A stretch of DNA of 64,000 bases from Apoda limacodes. Taxonomy: Eukaryota; Arthropoda; Insecta; Lepidoptera; Limacodidae. The notes under the pieces were generated by a model. That model saw only the letters and a program-made list of their open reading frames with translations. It searched no databases and was not told the origin of the DNA. Shown here one piece after another: positions 24,112 through 34,655 of the stretch. How positions within the stretch are numbered: position 1 is the first letter of the stretch; each line of letters opens with the position of its first letter. The stretch covers positions 18,307,521 through 18,371,520 of the forward strand of contig OX291544.1 in assembly GCA_946406115.1 (NCBI GenBank), written 5' to 3'. Made by a program: the position numbers and the translations under genes.

Positions 24112-24663
24112 CTATGCCAACTATGGAGGGCCACATGCAGCAAACAACCCCTCGTGCTCTGTGTTCAAAAAGAGCAGAGGAACAGGAAAGCAGGCACGAT
24201 TCCGCTGACCACAGCGTCTGCTGCCACTGCTACCTCCAAAACAACCACCACAGTGAATACTGTTGAGGCATCCGCCTCCAGTGCTACACTTATGGCCCCA
24301 GCGAACCTACCACAGGACCGAACCGCAGGCAGCGGGAAAAGGAAACGGTGTAGAAAAAAAAAGAAGACCATCCCTCCCAGTACTTCTGTGGAGGTACCAC
24401 CAGCCCTGTCGCAAACCACTTCAGTTACTGAGCCACAAACCAAAAGATCCCATGATGCTGCGACCTTTTTGTCATCGGTCTTGGCAGCTTCCGAGAAGCA
24501 ACCCACGGGGGAAAAGATCGTCATCTTCGACACTCCGTCCAACCCTTTGCTCGACATGGCGATAGACATCCTGCTGGATATAAGACTTCTGGCACGCGAA
24601 GGCAAGGATGTCGTATCCGCAACCACCAGAGAAATCAACACCCTGCTTCGTCTTCACTCCTAA
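24108..24663 (+). pseudogene. Jockey-type ORF1 (gag) C-terminal part
   Basis: Near 24110 the frame reads YANYGGPHAANNPSC, which matches the last CCHC knuckle of Jockey gag (usually C-x-N-C-G-G-x-H-x-x-N-x-x-x-C) with the first two Cys changed to Tyr. A frameshift near 24200 leads into a Ser/Thr-rich linker, a basic stretch (KRKRCRKKKK) and a short C-terminal domain ending LLRLHS. The end overlaps the ORF2 start by about 55 nt in another frame. Confidence 0.65.
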
Positions 24664-25441
24664 GGTGTTGAGAATCCTTTCCTGGAACGCCAGTGGACTT
24701 AAAAGTAAGTCCAAACTTCTGCGGTCACTTCTCACTGAGCAGGACGTGCATGTGGCTCTCATCTGTGAGACGATGCTGCGCGCTACTGACCCTTGGAAGA
24801 TGCCAGACTACCACGTTTACAGAGAAGATGCTACAGCCGTCAACGGCAGAGCCACCAGAGGTCTTGCTGTTCTGCTCAAAAGGCACATCATCCATCAGCC
24901 TCTTTCTGTTCAAGCGCCACAGTCCATTTACACCCTAGGAGTGCAAATATGCATGAACGGACATCCACTACAGTTGTTTTCGGTCTACAAACCACCCCAG
25001 TACCGACTCCAAGTCAGCGAGATACATCAGCTGCTCCGGCCACAGATCCCGATCATCATGGCGGGAGACTGGAACAGCAAGCATCCTGGTTGGAATTCGT
25101 CAACCACGTGCTCAAATGGCCGGAGGCTATTTAATGATGCTGAAGCCCAGGGGTATATAGTTACCGGACCAGACGTCCCAACACGCTACCCTTTTACGCA
25201 AACTGCAACGCTGAACGTTTTGGACATTGTCGTGCACAAAGGCCTTACCAGTCAGCCTACCCTAGAAGTGCTGATGGACAACATGGATTCCGACCACCTT
25301 TCGGTTTTGACTGTCCTAGCGACTGAAGTATCAACAGTCGCACCGCCTTCTCCTCAAATGAAGACTGACTGGACCAAGTTCGCAACTTTTCTCCAAGAGG
25401 AGTCCTCCTTCAAGACCCTTGAACACTGGAGAAGATTCTGA
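24608..25441 (+). pseudogene. Jockey ORF2 endonuclease domain (AP-type)
   Basis: Endonuclease landmarks are visible: ILSWNASGLKSK (residues 23-34), ALICETML with the catalytic Glu, IIMAGDWNSKHPGW with GDWN, LDIVVHKG and a final DSDHLSVL carrying the catalytic Asp-His pair. The frame stops at 25441; the following sequence (SEQFAIDLTSCIQNAI) continues in the frame open at 25419-25610, so a frameshift truncates it. It overlaps the end of ORF1, typical of Jockey elements. Confidence 0.8.
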
Positions 25442-25879
25442 ACAATTTGCCATTGACCTCACCTCATGCATCCAAAATGCCATTACCGACTCCACTGTTT
25501 GTAGCAGTCACCGTGGAAGACTTACCAAATTTCCTCAACACTTGCAGGACTTATGGAGTGGGAATCGTAAACAGAGGCAAATTTTAAGATGCCCCACCCT
25601 AAAAAAGTGACTGAATGCGCTTCAAGAAAAGCTAAGGCAAGAAAATGATACTACCGCAACTCCTGGGACGGTTGGACTGGACCGGCATCCACAGAATTTG
25701 TCTCATCATGACAAAATCTAAACCGTCAGTCCACCCGCTACTTGCTGCTGACAATACGCCGAGATACCGTGCAGCAGACCGAGCGGAGATTTTCGCCGCT
25801 CATCTAGAAGGCTAATTCAGACCGAATCCAGATATAGACGCGGCACATGCGACAGTAGTTGAGGATAACCTTCGACATA

Positions 25880-27280
25880 CATCGAAGAGCAAAAAGCCTC
25901 TGATGAAGACCCGATAGTTTTCTCCCCGGACCTAGTCACACGCAGTATCAAGAAGTTGAAGCTAAGGAAAGCTCCGGGCGCGGACAAAATAACAAACACT
26001 GCCCTGCGCCACCTACCACCCATTGCTGCAATCACCCGCTTATTCAACGGCATAATCCGCACCGGTCACTTTCCTGACCGCTGGAAGATTGGCGACGTGA
26101 TCATGCTGCCTAAGCAGGGGAAAAACGTCCTGAAACCAGAGAGCTATCGACCGATACAGCCCCTATCAAATGTTTCGAAGTTGTTCGAAAGACTCTTGCT
26201 GCACCACATCCACTTGTTCTACAAGCCGCGTCCTGAACAATTTGGATTCAGGTCCGAACATTGCACTACACTCCAACTGACGACAGTTATACAGGAAGCA
26301 ACGGTGGCCGTCAACAAGTGGGAATATCCAGTCGCCGTGTTCCTGGATATGGAGAAAGCCTTCGACCGTGTGTGGTATCCCGGGCTGCTGTACAAGCTAT
26401 CGACGCTAGAGATCCCAAGACATATCGTGAAAGTGTTGTCATTCTTCCTCGAAAACCGTCGTTTTCGGGTTATAGACGAAGATGCCATCTCCACAGAACA
26501 CCCAGTTGAAGCAGGAGTCCCACAGGGTAGTGTACTCTCTCCAGTATGCTACTCCCTGTATACCGACGATATCCCGAGGGAAGAAGGAACCACGCTCTCA
26601 TTGCTGATGACGTGGCGTACCTGACCTACTTTATCAAACCCGGCCAAGCTATCAGCAGGATGCAGCGAGCCATTGACGCCCTGCCAGAGTGGCTGACAAA
26701 ATGGAGACTGTCAGTCAACGTAGGCAAAACTCAGTCAATTCTCCTGCGCCGCCGCCAAGCCGATCTCCCGAAGCTACAACTGATGTGGGACTCCATTGAA
26801 TGGAAATCTACCGCCAAATACCAAGGCGTGACCATTGATTGTCGCCTATCAATGGTCCCCCATATAACCGCCACTGTCAACAAGACAAGAGCAGCTCTAG
26901 CACTCCTGCAACCAGTGCTCTCATCAAGGCTTCCGTTGCGCGCAAAAGTCGGGGTCTACAAAACATATATTAGACCCCTCATTACTTATGCAGCACTGTC
27001 CTGGTTCGCACTAACCAGTGAAAACCAGCGCAAGCGCCTCAGGATCTGCCAATCTAAAGCTCTGCGGACTGTTGCTGGTGCTCCCCGATTCGTGAGGAAC
27101 ACTACCATCGCCAGAGACTTAAAAGTCGAAACACTGGACGCTTTTATCGGCAAGCTAACGGCATCTATGTTTGCGCGCGCTGATGAATCTCGACTGCATC
27201 ATATTAAAGATTTAGCGCCGCTAAACGCGCGGCCACCAGACTGTAAGGCCTACCCTCGTGAGTTAATCACGAAGGACTAG
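25880..27280 (+). pseudogene. Jockey ORF2 reverse transcriptase, frameshifted at the active site
   Basis: Frame one (25956-26624) has RKAPGADKITNTAL, YRPIQPLSNVSKLFERLL, AVFLDMEKAFDRVWY and EAGVPQGSVLSPVCYSLY. A frameshift near 26590 falls just before the catalytic box, which continues in frame two (26546-27280) as ALIADDVAYL. The thumb and C-terminal part follow (KYQGVTIDCRLS, YIRPLITYAALSW, GAPRFVRNTTIARDL). Both Asp codons survive but the shift makes the protein nonfunctional. Confidence 0.8.
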
Positions 27281-27510
27281 GCCTTTGCTCCGAAGAAGCT
27301 CAAACAACTCCTGCCTCCTGACGCAGGTGGCGCCTCTAGCCCACTCTTACAAGGTAGGCGCTGGGAGCATTGGGCCGCGAGGGAGGGGAGATGATAAATT
27401 GGAATCCCCCGGGTGACAAACCCAAACCAAAGGACCCTCATGTTGTAACGTGAGGCGGTGAAACTACAGTAGGAGGACGCTGCCCTGACACTGTTTCCCC
27501 ACACAAAAAG

Positions 27511-27920
27511 GTGTGAGAAGAAGCCCGTGAGACAGACCTACTTGCTATCACATAGGTACATGAATATGAACAATTACTTAGACAAACCTACGGTGCAGTG
27601 TTTGTTCTCCCTTTCAGATTTATAAATTAATAACTTAATTACGTAATTACTACATAACATAAGTTTTACAAAAATATCTACGCTAATCTATGCGGACAAA
27701 GCCGCGGCATAAACATATTTTTTTTTAATTTATTAGAAACAAACAGTCACTATACAATTAGTCTTATACATGGGTTTATTATATATCTAGACCTAAAGTT
27801 TCCTTAATGAATAATAAAAAAAAATACATTGCGCTTGTTGTATCATCTCCAACTGAAAAACTCAGAAGAGTCAGTGATAAAGACAATACGGCGAGCGAGG
27901 CCATCGAAACTGGTTGATAG
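27511..27920. other. Short noncoding gap between retroelements
   Basis: AT-rich sequence between element B and the next minus-strand element. Nothing recognisable. Confidence 0.5.
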
Positions 27921-27931
27921 AAGTAAATATA

Positions 27932-28522
27932 TTATAATAAACTTTTAATTTCAGTTTTGAATTTGGGCAAAGAGTTACAAAACATGTCTATACCTATAAA
28001 TTTGTCATTATAATTTCTACTAGACCGTCTAAAGAAGCTATTGCCAACGTAGCACTTTTTTGAATTCCTTATAGCAAAAAGAGATTTTTTTGCAACAAGA
28101 TCTTTCTTTTTACGGGGAACTTTTAAATTAATATGATTCAACAAGGGTGTTGAGTCAATGACATTATTAAGAATTTTGTACAGGGTAACTGTATCGATGT
28201 AAACACGGCGATTTTTAAGAAGTTCGATTTTATGTTTAGTGGCAGAGTGCTCATACGTGACATAGGGATTTCCTATTCGTAATTCCAATGACCTTATAAA
28301 TTACTTCTGAACTCTTTTAATTCTATTGATGTGAACTTTACAGAAAGGTTGCCAAACACTACATGCAAATTCTAGCCGACTTCTTACGTAACTATTAAAC
28401 AAAACTTTAAATGTGGAAGCATTTTTAAATGGTTTTCCCAAGCGCAGTATAAAACCCAGTTGTTTAAAAGATTTATTAATAAATTGATTTATATGTGGTA
28501 AAAATGTAAGTTTAGAATCCAT
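27932..28522 (-). pseudogene. CR1-like RT thumb and C-terminal region
   Basis: Two open pieces, 28522-28301 (MDSKLTFLPHINQF, FNSYVRSRLEFACSVWQPF) and 28288-27932 (RVYIDTVTLYKILNNVIDS, ending KTEIKSLL), complete the ORF2 of the element in two frames. Confidence 0.75.
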
Positions 28523-28590
28523 AAGAACGACAAGATCACGTATCTGATGGACTCTGTTTAGAAGCTTTCCGCATAGTGTATAACTGAAAT

Positions 28591-29820
28591 CTATTTTTTT
28601 TTCTTACGGGAATAAGTAATAACGTTACATTTTTCAGTATTAAGAAAGAGGTTGTTATCTTGACAGAATTTCTCAAAGCTCGTTAATTCACTCTGAAGTT
28701 TATTACAGTCGTGAATATTGCGAATAATCCTAAATATTTTTGTATCATCTGCGTACATAAGTACATTAGGTTTTGTGATAGATTTAGGTATATCATTTGC
28801 GTATAATATAAATAGTAAAGGACCGAGGTGCGAACCTTGAGGAACTCCGGAACTTACGTGTTTGAATTTAGACATGAAACCACTATGAACTACTGCCTGA
28901 CTTTTATTCGTTATGTATGACTCGTTCCAACGCAAAAGATTCCCGTGTATACCGAGACGCAAAAGCTTTTGAAGTAGGGTATTATGACAAATTTTGTCAA
29001 AAGCTTTAGCGAAGTCTGTATATATTGCATCCGCTTGACAATCCGCATCTAATGCGTTGAGTAAAATTTCAGTGAAGTATATATAATTTGTGTCTACACT
29101 ACTACCACTGTAAAAACCATGCTGACTTGGAGAAATATGCTGGTGTACAGCAGTGAATACTTCATTTGTCACGATTTTTTCTAAAATTTTACCGAACTGA
29201 CATAGCTTGGATATAGGACGGTATTTTTTAATGTTTTGGGAAATAGATCCTTTGGGGATAAATGTAACTAGCGATTTTTTCCAGATTGTTGGAAATACAC
29301 CGTCTGTTAAGGACTTTTGAAATATTAGTGCTAATGGTGGCGAGAGGGCTCTGGCGCAATTACGAATGAGAATGGGGTGAATATTATCATATCCAGCACC
29401 CTTATTGACATCAATTGAATTTAAATGTCTCAAAACGAGTTCTTTTGAGATTTGGATGTTGTGTAAGTCAAATACAGATTGATCGTCGAGCTGGAAGTCC
29501 TTTAATAGATTAGAGCAAGCCGGTTCAAACACTGAATAAAAATGCTCGTTGTATAAATCACATATCATTTGTCCCTCGTTGGCAATGTTACCCCTGTTGA
29601 TCATGGAATGTGGTAGTTGGTTGCCAGAGAGTGCAGATTTTATATATGTCCAGAAGTACTTGGGGTGTGTAGTTATATTGAGCTCAGAGTATTCGAGAAA
29701 TTTTCGGTGACATTCCGAATCAGCCTTAGAGGCCTGTGTTCTTAAAGAACTGTAAATATTGTAGTCGAGGGGGTTTTTATATAATTTCCCTAATTTATGA
29801 TATTTTTTCTTTTCTCTCAA
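28591..29820 (-). CDS. CR1-like reverse transcriptase (409 codons open)
   Basis: An RT with all core motifs in order: GAGYDNIHPILI (141-152), KYRPISKLCQFGKILEKIV (199-217), SPSQHGFYSGSSVDTN (230-245), IYTDFAKAFDKICH with the first catalytic Asp (266-279), SGVPQGSHLGPLLFILY (324-340), VLMYADDTKIF with YADD at 356-359. The frame ends just after the palm and continues in other frames at 28522-28301 (thumb, PHINQFINKSFKQLGFIL) and 28288-27932, so at least two frame changes follow. The N-terminus overlaps the linker by a few nt. Confidence 0.85.
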   Translation of the reverse strand: MREKKKYHKLGKLYKNPLDYNIYSSLRTQASKADSECHRKFLEYSELNITTHPKYFWTYIKSALSGNQLPHSMINRGNIANEGQMICDLYNEHFYSVFEPACSNLLKDFQLDDQSVFDLHNIQISKELVLRHLNSIDVNKGAGYDNIHPILIRNCARALSPPLALIFQKSLTDGVFPTIWKKSLVTFIPKGSISQNIKKYRPISKLCQFGKILEKIVTNEVFTAVHQHISPSQHGFYSGSSVDTNYIYFTEILLNALDADCQADAIYTDFAKAFDKICHNTLLQKLLRLGIHGNLLRWNESYITNKSQAVVHSGFMSKFKHVSSGVPQGSHLGPLLFILYANDIPKSITKPNVLMYADDTKIFRIIRNIHDCNKLQSELTSFEKFCQDNNLFLNTEKCNVITYSRKKKK

Positions 29821-30850
29821 AGTCTTAATAAGGGATGGGATCTATTAAACCAAATTGGAAAAGATTTTGAGCTGTAAAGAGTTTTCGTTGGGACATACTT
29901 AATAATAAGGGAATTTAGAATATCATAAAATTTTAAAACGCATTTTTCTAAGGACAAAGAGTTAAAAATATTATACCAATTTATTTTATTTAGTTTCTGA
30001 CTTATTGATTCAAAATCCGCTGACCGATAGTTATAAACTTTTTTAATTGCTGGTTTAAGGCGGGGGGTGTACGTTTTGAAGATTAAATCTATTGTTATAG
30101 AAGGATGGTGACTGTCTTCACGAGTAAGTGGTGCGTCACAATGACAAGTGGTAGAATCTGCATTACATAGAATCAAGTCAAGTATACGATTGTTGACATT
30201 GAGACAGGTGTTAAACTGTTTAAGATTAGTTAATGACAAAAATTTACTTTATAATTGTGTTTTACGACTATTATTATCGTTAAGTATTACACATTTAGAA
30301 GATGAACAAATCCATTTTGCAGCCGGGATGTTAAAGTCACCCGTAATTAAAAACAGTTCATTGGGCCGTTTAAGTATGATCTGACTAGCGATATCAAGAA
30401 ATTCTGACAGAGTTTCTCGATGTTCCGAGCCCGGTGGAATGAAAAACAAGCTATATTCAAATACGAAGCGCGATGTGATGTGGCGGAGTCGGAACAGGAA
30501 GGGGCGATACGCGATGCGGCTGCGGCAGCATTATCGCTCGCACCCAGTAGCACGGATACCCATACGCAGTCGGCGCGCGCTCGCTGCGGGCACGGCCAGT
30601 TGCGGCGCACAGGCTGACAGGACGCGCGCACTGCTACGGCGACGCCTCCACCTCGGTTTAGCCCGCTATCTTCGATAGACCTATCGCACCTATATATCGT
30701 ATACCTACTGTCAAAGAATTCGCGATCTAAAAAGTTTGAGGTTAACCAGCTCTCAGCTATACAAATAAAATCATAATTGTTTAGCGCGACCTTAGAAAAG
30801 AAAGAATGGCTTTTTGTTCTGAGACCCCGGACGTTTTAATAATATCCATG
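29817..30850 (-). pseudogene. CR1-like ORF2 endonuclease and linker, frameshifted
   Basis: From about 30771 the minus strand reads NNYDFICIAESWLTSNFLD, then RGGGVAVAVRASC near 30630, a GC-rich insert-like stretch, then YLNIACF. A frameshift near 30440 moves to 30449-30249, which carries LFLITGDFNIPAAKW, the endonuclease GDFN box. The linker 30239-29817 follows (LDLILCNADSTT, NYRSADFESISQKL). AESW and GDFN are the expected AP-endonuclease landmarks. Confidence 0.75.
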
Positions 30851-31330
30851 TAAATTAACTAGCTCTGTGAAATATTTATCAATAATATATTTGGTACGAT
30901 TATAAATGTTTTTATTTTTTCTTGTGATTTCGTATAAAAAAGAAAGATAAGGTCTTGGTTAAATAAATAGAAACATTGGCAACAACATTTATTTGTGCTC
31001 GTAGATAATAATATGTAAATCGGTTTATAACAATCTGTGCATAAAAGTAGATAATAATTTAAAATTTCCAAGGTGAAGAACAATATAAATAATATACTTT
31101 TTACGTAAATATTTTGGCAAGTAATTTCATAAACACATTTGTGAGCTATATTGTATAAAAATATGTAAGGTAGGTAAAAAAATGTAAATAGGTTTATTTC
31201 TACGTTAGAATAGTTTCTAACTGGATTTACGATAAAAAACTATCTTAGTTAGTACGTGCGTGTAGTAAGTATGCTCTTTTAAAAATAATAAGAAAATTAC
31301 TTTTATGAGTGATAATATAAGTAAATTAAG

Positions 31331-32161
31331 TCACTTCACTTTAAAAAGATCTGATGTTTTCGATATCTGTAGCTCTTTGGATGCATCCGTCTTGCGCATG
31401 AAGATTTTACCATCTCTGACCCAGAGATATTTGTAACATTGTTTAGCCTTGAGCTCTCTGGCACCTTGCAGCAACTGCTTAGTGGCTGGAGTGAGGTGGT
31501 CTCCAACGTAGATATTAGAAGTAGGCCCCGATATTCCGATGTCACTGGTGGTGAGACCGCGGCGAGTTCGCACAGCTGCAAGAATCTGGTCCTTGTAAAA
31601 TCGCCGTATCAGCCGTACTATTATTGCAGGTGGTCGATTCAGTTTCTGCTGGATATTGGTATCGGTGGTGCTGTCAGTTTCGAAACGCCGAACACGATGA
31701 ATACGGTCCACGTCTCTTTCATCGAAACTTACGCCAACTTTTGTACATATTTGACTTAATACAGTATAAAGATTTTCGCCTTTGACGAGAGGGACTCCGG
31801 AAATTTGGAGGTAGTTCAGTCTGGAGTATTGTTCACATTCATTTTTGTCCTCTTCAAAAGAATCAATTTTATTTTTCGCCGACTGAAGTTCACTCTCTAG
31901 TTTCAATATTATCGACATTTTATCTTCAACATTACTTAGTCGATCTTCGAAATTGCAAAATCGTGTCTCCATATTGCTCCACTTGGATTTGAGATCATTA
32001 ATGCTGGTGTAAGTTTCACGGATTTCGTTCTGTATAGTAGTAAAGTCTGACCTCAAAAGCTTAATTTCTTGCAAAACATCTTGGATGCCGGTGTCGTGGA
32101 CTTTTGGTACCGAGTTACGACATTGCAAGCATTTCCATACAGACTTCTTTTTGGTCCCCAT
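31331..32161 (-). CDS. Retroelement ORF1: coiled coil plus FP-like domain (276 aa open)
   Basis: The open part starts at a Met inside a PHD finger: W-K-C-L-Q-C at residues 9-14 is its last Cys pair. Upstream codons in the same frame give C-x13-C-G-T-C, a TAG stop, then G-H-L-H-F-E-C, so the finger is present but interrupted by a stop. Residues about 25-110 form a Lys/Glu/Leu-rich coiled coil (ETRFCNFEDRLSNVEDKMS). Residues about 115-265 (LQISGVPLVKGENLY, HRVRRF, AIIVRLIRRFYKDQIL, YVGDHLTPATKQLL, KYLWVRDGKIFMRK) resemble the FP25K-type domain seen in many insect retroelement ORF1 proteins. Likely role: RNA binding and chaperoning. The stop makes this copy inactive. Confidence 0.75.
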   Translation of the reverse strand: MGTKKKSVWKCLQCRNSVPKVHDTGIQDVLQEIKLLRSDFTTIQNEIRETYTSINDLKSKWSNMETRFCNFEDRLSNVEDKMSIILKLESELQSAKNKIDSFEEDKNECEQYSRLNYLQISGVPLVKGENLYTVLSQICTKVGVSFDERDVDRIHRVRRFETDSTTDTNIQQKLNRPPAIIVRLIRRFYKDQILAAVRTRRGLTTSDIGISGPTSNIYVGDHLTPATKQLLQGARELKAKQCYKYLWVRDGKIFMRKTDASKELQISKTSDLFKVK

Positions 32162-32479
32162 TTTTCGGTAACTGGTCTCCGAAATGCCTACGCACTCAAA
32201 GTGTAAGTGTCCCTAACAGGTACCACAAATAACAGCATCGATGACTTCGGCATTACTCTTATTGCAAATATTTTTTTTTAAACCTTTATTTCTTACTTGT
32301 TAAGGTTCAAATTAACATAAAGAAACTGTTTAGCGTAAAGTTGTAACTAGTTTGTTGACGCACGGTATAATTGTTATGAGGTATCGACCGAGTTATGCGA
32401 TAGCCGAACGCTGAACTTCTAATAAACTAAAAAAAATTATATATTTCTCATGTGGTTTACTATAAAAGAAAACCCACAG

Positions 32480-34210
32480 TTTTTTTTTTTTTTTTTTTTT
32501 TTTAATACCACTAAGGTGGCAAACAAGCTTACGGCCCGCCTGATGGTAAGCGGTCACCGTAGCCTATGGACGCTTGCAACACCAGGGGTATCACTTGCGC
32601 GTTGCCAACCCTTCAGAAATCTAATAACTTCTTTCTTGAAGAACTCCATACTGTAGTCCTTGCAGAAAACCTTGGCAGGGAGCTCATTCCACAACTTAAG
32701 CGTTCGCGGGAGGAAGTTTCTCTGAAACCGCACTGTACGCGACCATTTAGGTTCTAAAGTGTGAGAATGAATTCCCTGCCAATGGCGAGCGGTGCGATGG
32801 TAGAAAGTAGCCGTGGGCATCATTTCGAACAATTCCTCAGAACACAACCCATTGTACAAGCGGTAGAACACACACAGTGAGGCAAAGTCTCTCCTCAGAA
32901 TTAAGGGCTCGATACCGCAAGTGAGTTTGGAATCGTCGACAATTCTCACAGCCCGTCGTTGAACCGAGTCAAAAGGGCCAAGCTGGTATCCGGGTGCACC
33001 TGCCCAGAGATGGCAGCAGTACTCCATATGGGGCCGAACTTGCGACTTGTAAAGTAACAACCTTTGCCCCGACGTGAAGTACTGCTTCGCTCTGTTGAGT
33101 ACACCAAGTTTTTTGGACGCCAGCTTCACCTTATCTTGTAAATGATCTCGGAACTGAACATCGCTGGAGATGTCGACACCAAGGATCCCAATGCTCTTGG
33201 AGATGGAGAGGGGAGTGTTCTGGAATGGTGGGACCACAGTGAATGGAGTTTTCTTAGCGGTGAACGCGCACACTTGTGTCTTTGTAGGGTTGAATCGGAC
33301 CAAGTTTACCCGTCCCCACTCAGAGACCTGGGACAGTGTGGTCTCGATTTGAGACACAAGTTCTCCGCAGTTTTCCTCCACATCGGAACGAGGGATGTTT
33401 GCACGACCCGTGTAAAAAGCGTCTCCAGTACTGTCATCTGCATAGCAATGTATGTTGTTGATGTCCAACATGTCATTGATATGCAGTAGAAACAGCGTAG
33501 GAGACAGCACAGAGCCTTGCGGGACACCAGCATTAATGTCCATGCTATCAGAGCAACTACCGTCAACTACGGTTCGTATGCGTCTGCCGGACAAAAAGCT
33601 AGCCACCCATTTGCACAAACCCTCGGGCACTCCATAAGATGGCAATTTCGATAGAAGACCGCGGTGCCAGACCCGATCGAACGCCTTCGCTATGTCCAGG
33701 CTACATGCCAATGCCTCCCCGTGACTCTCAATGGCTAGTGCCCATCGGTGTGTGAGATACACTAGAAGGTCACCAGTCGAGCGACCGTGGCGAAAGCCAT
33801 ATTGACGGTCACTGACCAGATCGTGTACTTCTAGGTATCTTAGAAGCTGTGTGTTGATCACACGCTCCATCACCTTAGAGAGGAGAGAGGTAATAGCGAT
33901 AGGCCTGTAATTCGATGGATCTGATCTATCGCCCTTTTTGGGCACCGGGTGCACATTCGCAGTCTTCCATGAAGACGGAAATTGCCCAGTGTGGTAGGAA
34001 AGCGCGAAGTGGCGCGTGAGTACAGGACATAACTCAGGAGCACACTGCTTAAGCACCACTGCTGGTATACCGTCTGGCCCACTCGACTTATGAACGTCTA
34101 GAGAAAGCAACGCCCGCCTGACCTCCCGCTGCGTTATGGAGATTTCCGGCATGGACTTACCGCACCACGGTATAGTAGGTGGTACAGCGCCTTCATCGTT
34201 CATATTCGAG
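32480..34210 (-). mobile_element. CR1/Jockey-like non-LTR element with open RT, 5' truncated
   Basis: The minus strand carries an RT ORF (34203-32554), a short 3' UTR with GGTGACCGCTTACCATCAGG and a 24-nt poly-A (T-run 32480-32503). At least five shorter copies of this 3' end lie elsewhere in the window. The endonuclease and ORF1 are absent. Confidence 0.9.
32554..34203 (-). CDS. Reverse transcriptase ORF2 fragment, 549 codons uninterrupted
   Basis: All RT landmarks are intact in one frame: KSSGPDGIPAVVL (39-51), NYRPIAITSLLSKVMERV (98-115), YGFRHGRSTGDLL (135-147), CSLDIAKAFDRVWH with the catalytic Asp at 170 (167-180), AGVPQGSVLSPTLFLL (225-240), HCYADDSTG with YADD at 254-257, ILGVDISSDVQFRDHL in the thumb. 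The C-terminal part (MEYCCHLWAGAPGYQL, RNFLPRTLKLWNELPA, FLKGWQRA) is the family-typical tail ending just before the UTR. No disabling change is seen in the palm; the long poly-A suggests a young insertion. The start Met lies at the truncation and is probably internal to the original ORF. Confidence 0.88.
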   Translation of the reverse strand: MNDEGAVPPTIPWCGKSMPEISITQREVRRALLSLDVHKSSGPDGIPAVVLKQCAPELCPVLTRHFALSYHTGQFPSSWKTANVHPVPKKGDRSDPSNYRPIAITSLLSKVMERVINTQLLRYLEVHDLVSDRQYGFRHGRSTGDLLVYLTHRWALAIESHGEALACSLDIAKAFDRVWHRGLLSKLPSYGVPEGLCKWVASFLSGRRIRTVVDGSCSDSMDINAGVPQGSVLSPTLFLLHINDMLDINNIHCYADDSTGDAFYTGRANIPRSDVEENCGELVSQIETTLSQVSEWGRVNLVRFNPTKTQVCAFTAKKTPFTVVPPFQNTPLSISKSIGILGVDISSDVQFRDHLQDKVKLASKKLGVLNRAKQYFTSGQRLLLYKSQVRPHMEYCCHLWAGAPGYQLGPFDSVQRRAVRIVDDSKLTCGIEPLILRRDFASLCVFYRLYNGLCSEELFEMMPTATFYHRTARHWQGIHSHTLEPKWSRTVRFQRNFLPRTLKLWNELPAKVFCKDYSMEFFKKEVIRFLKGWQRASDTPGVASVHRLR

Positions 34211-34590
34211 TTCGAGGCAGTATAAGTCTAACTTACATAAAGGCAAACAATAGATAATAAAAGCGAACCTAACTACTCTCACATTTGTTTACCTACCTAA
34301 TACTTAACTATCCTAAGGAAAGTCGGGGTATTAACTTTATTTATTCACAACAAACAAACATTCATTCTTAAAACTATTCGATTTAGAGATCTTATCTATA
34401 GCTACCTACCTATCTACGCGGGAACAAAGGGTAAACTTTATTATCTTATTAACATCTCATTAGCGATAAGTAGCTATCTATCTATACACCTAGGTATGTA
34501 TAGAGCGGAGTTCAGCTGTCAGCTGGCCGTCCTTAACATAGATATTACGAAGAACCGCTAGCTTTTCCGTTACGAGTGCCGACATGTCCT
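34211..34590. other. Noncoding spacer between retroelement fragments
   Basis: AT-rich sequence with short 'tacctacctatc' runs. No frame or motif that I can name. Confidence 0.45.
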
Positions 34591-34655
34591 TTTTTTTCTG
34601 AACTGACTATGCAGTTGGCTGTTGCAGCCATTACTGCTTCACCGGACTCTATAGG
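34591..34655 (-). mobile_element. 65-bp Jockey-like 3' tail, copy 3
   Basis: The T-run and GCAGTTGGCTGTTGCAGCCA match the last 65 bp of the elements at 11633 and 22296. Homology stops abruptly after 'caccgg', a very severe 5' truncation. Confidence 0.8.

Larger units (their letters stand above)
24108..27510 (+). mobile_element. Jockey-like non-LTR element B, ORF1 tail plus complete ORF2 span
   Basis: The order is end of ORF1 (gag), endonuclease, RT and a C-terminal region, interrupted by several frameshifts. It is a different subfamily from element A. The 5' part of ORF1 is missing at the head-to-head junction with A. No clear poly-A was seen; the 3' end near 27510 is approximate. Confidence 0.8.
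27925..32268 (-). mobile_element. CR1-like non-LTR element with PHD-type ORF1, nearly full length
   Basis: On the minus strand the order is a remnant PHD finger, ORF1 (32161-31331), a noncoding gap, an endonuclease (about 30850-30249), RT (29820-28591) and a C-terminal region to about 27932. ORF2 is broken by frameshifts. The PHD-bearing ORF1 and the RT signature (SQHGF, YTDFAKAFDK, SGVPQGSHLGPLLF) point to the CR1-type group; Kiri or Daphne clades are also possible. The 5' end is cut inside the PHD finger. Confidence 0.8.

Noticed and set aside
24165..24641. 158-codon minus-strand frame
   Set aside because: It is antisense to the Jockey ORF1 tail and endonuclease start and has no recognisable domain.
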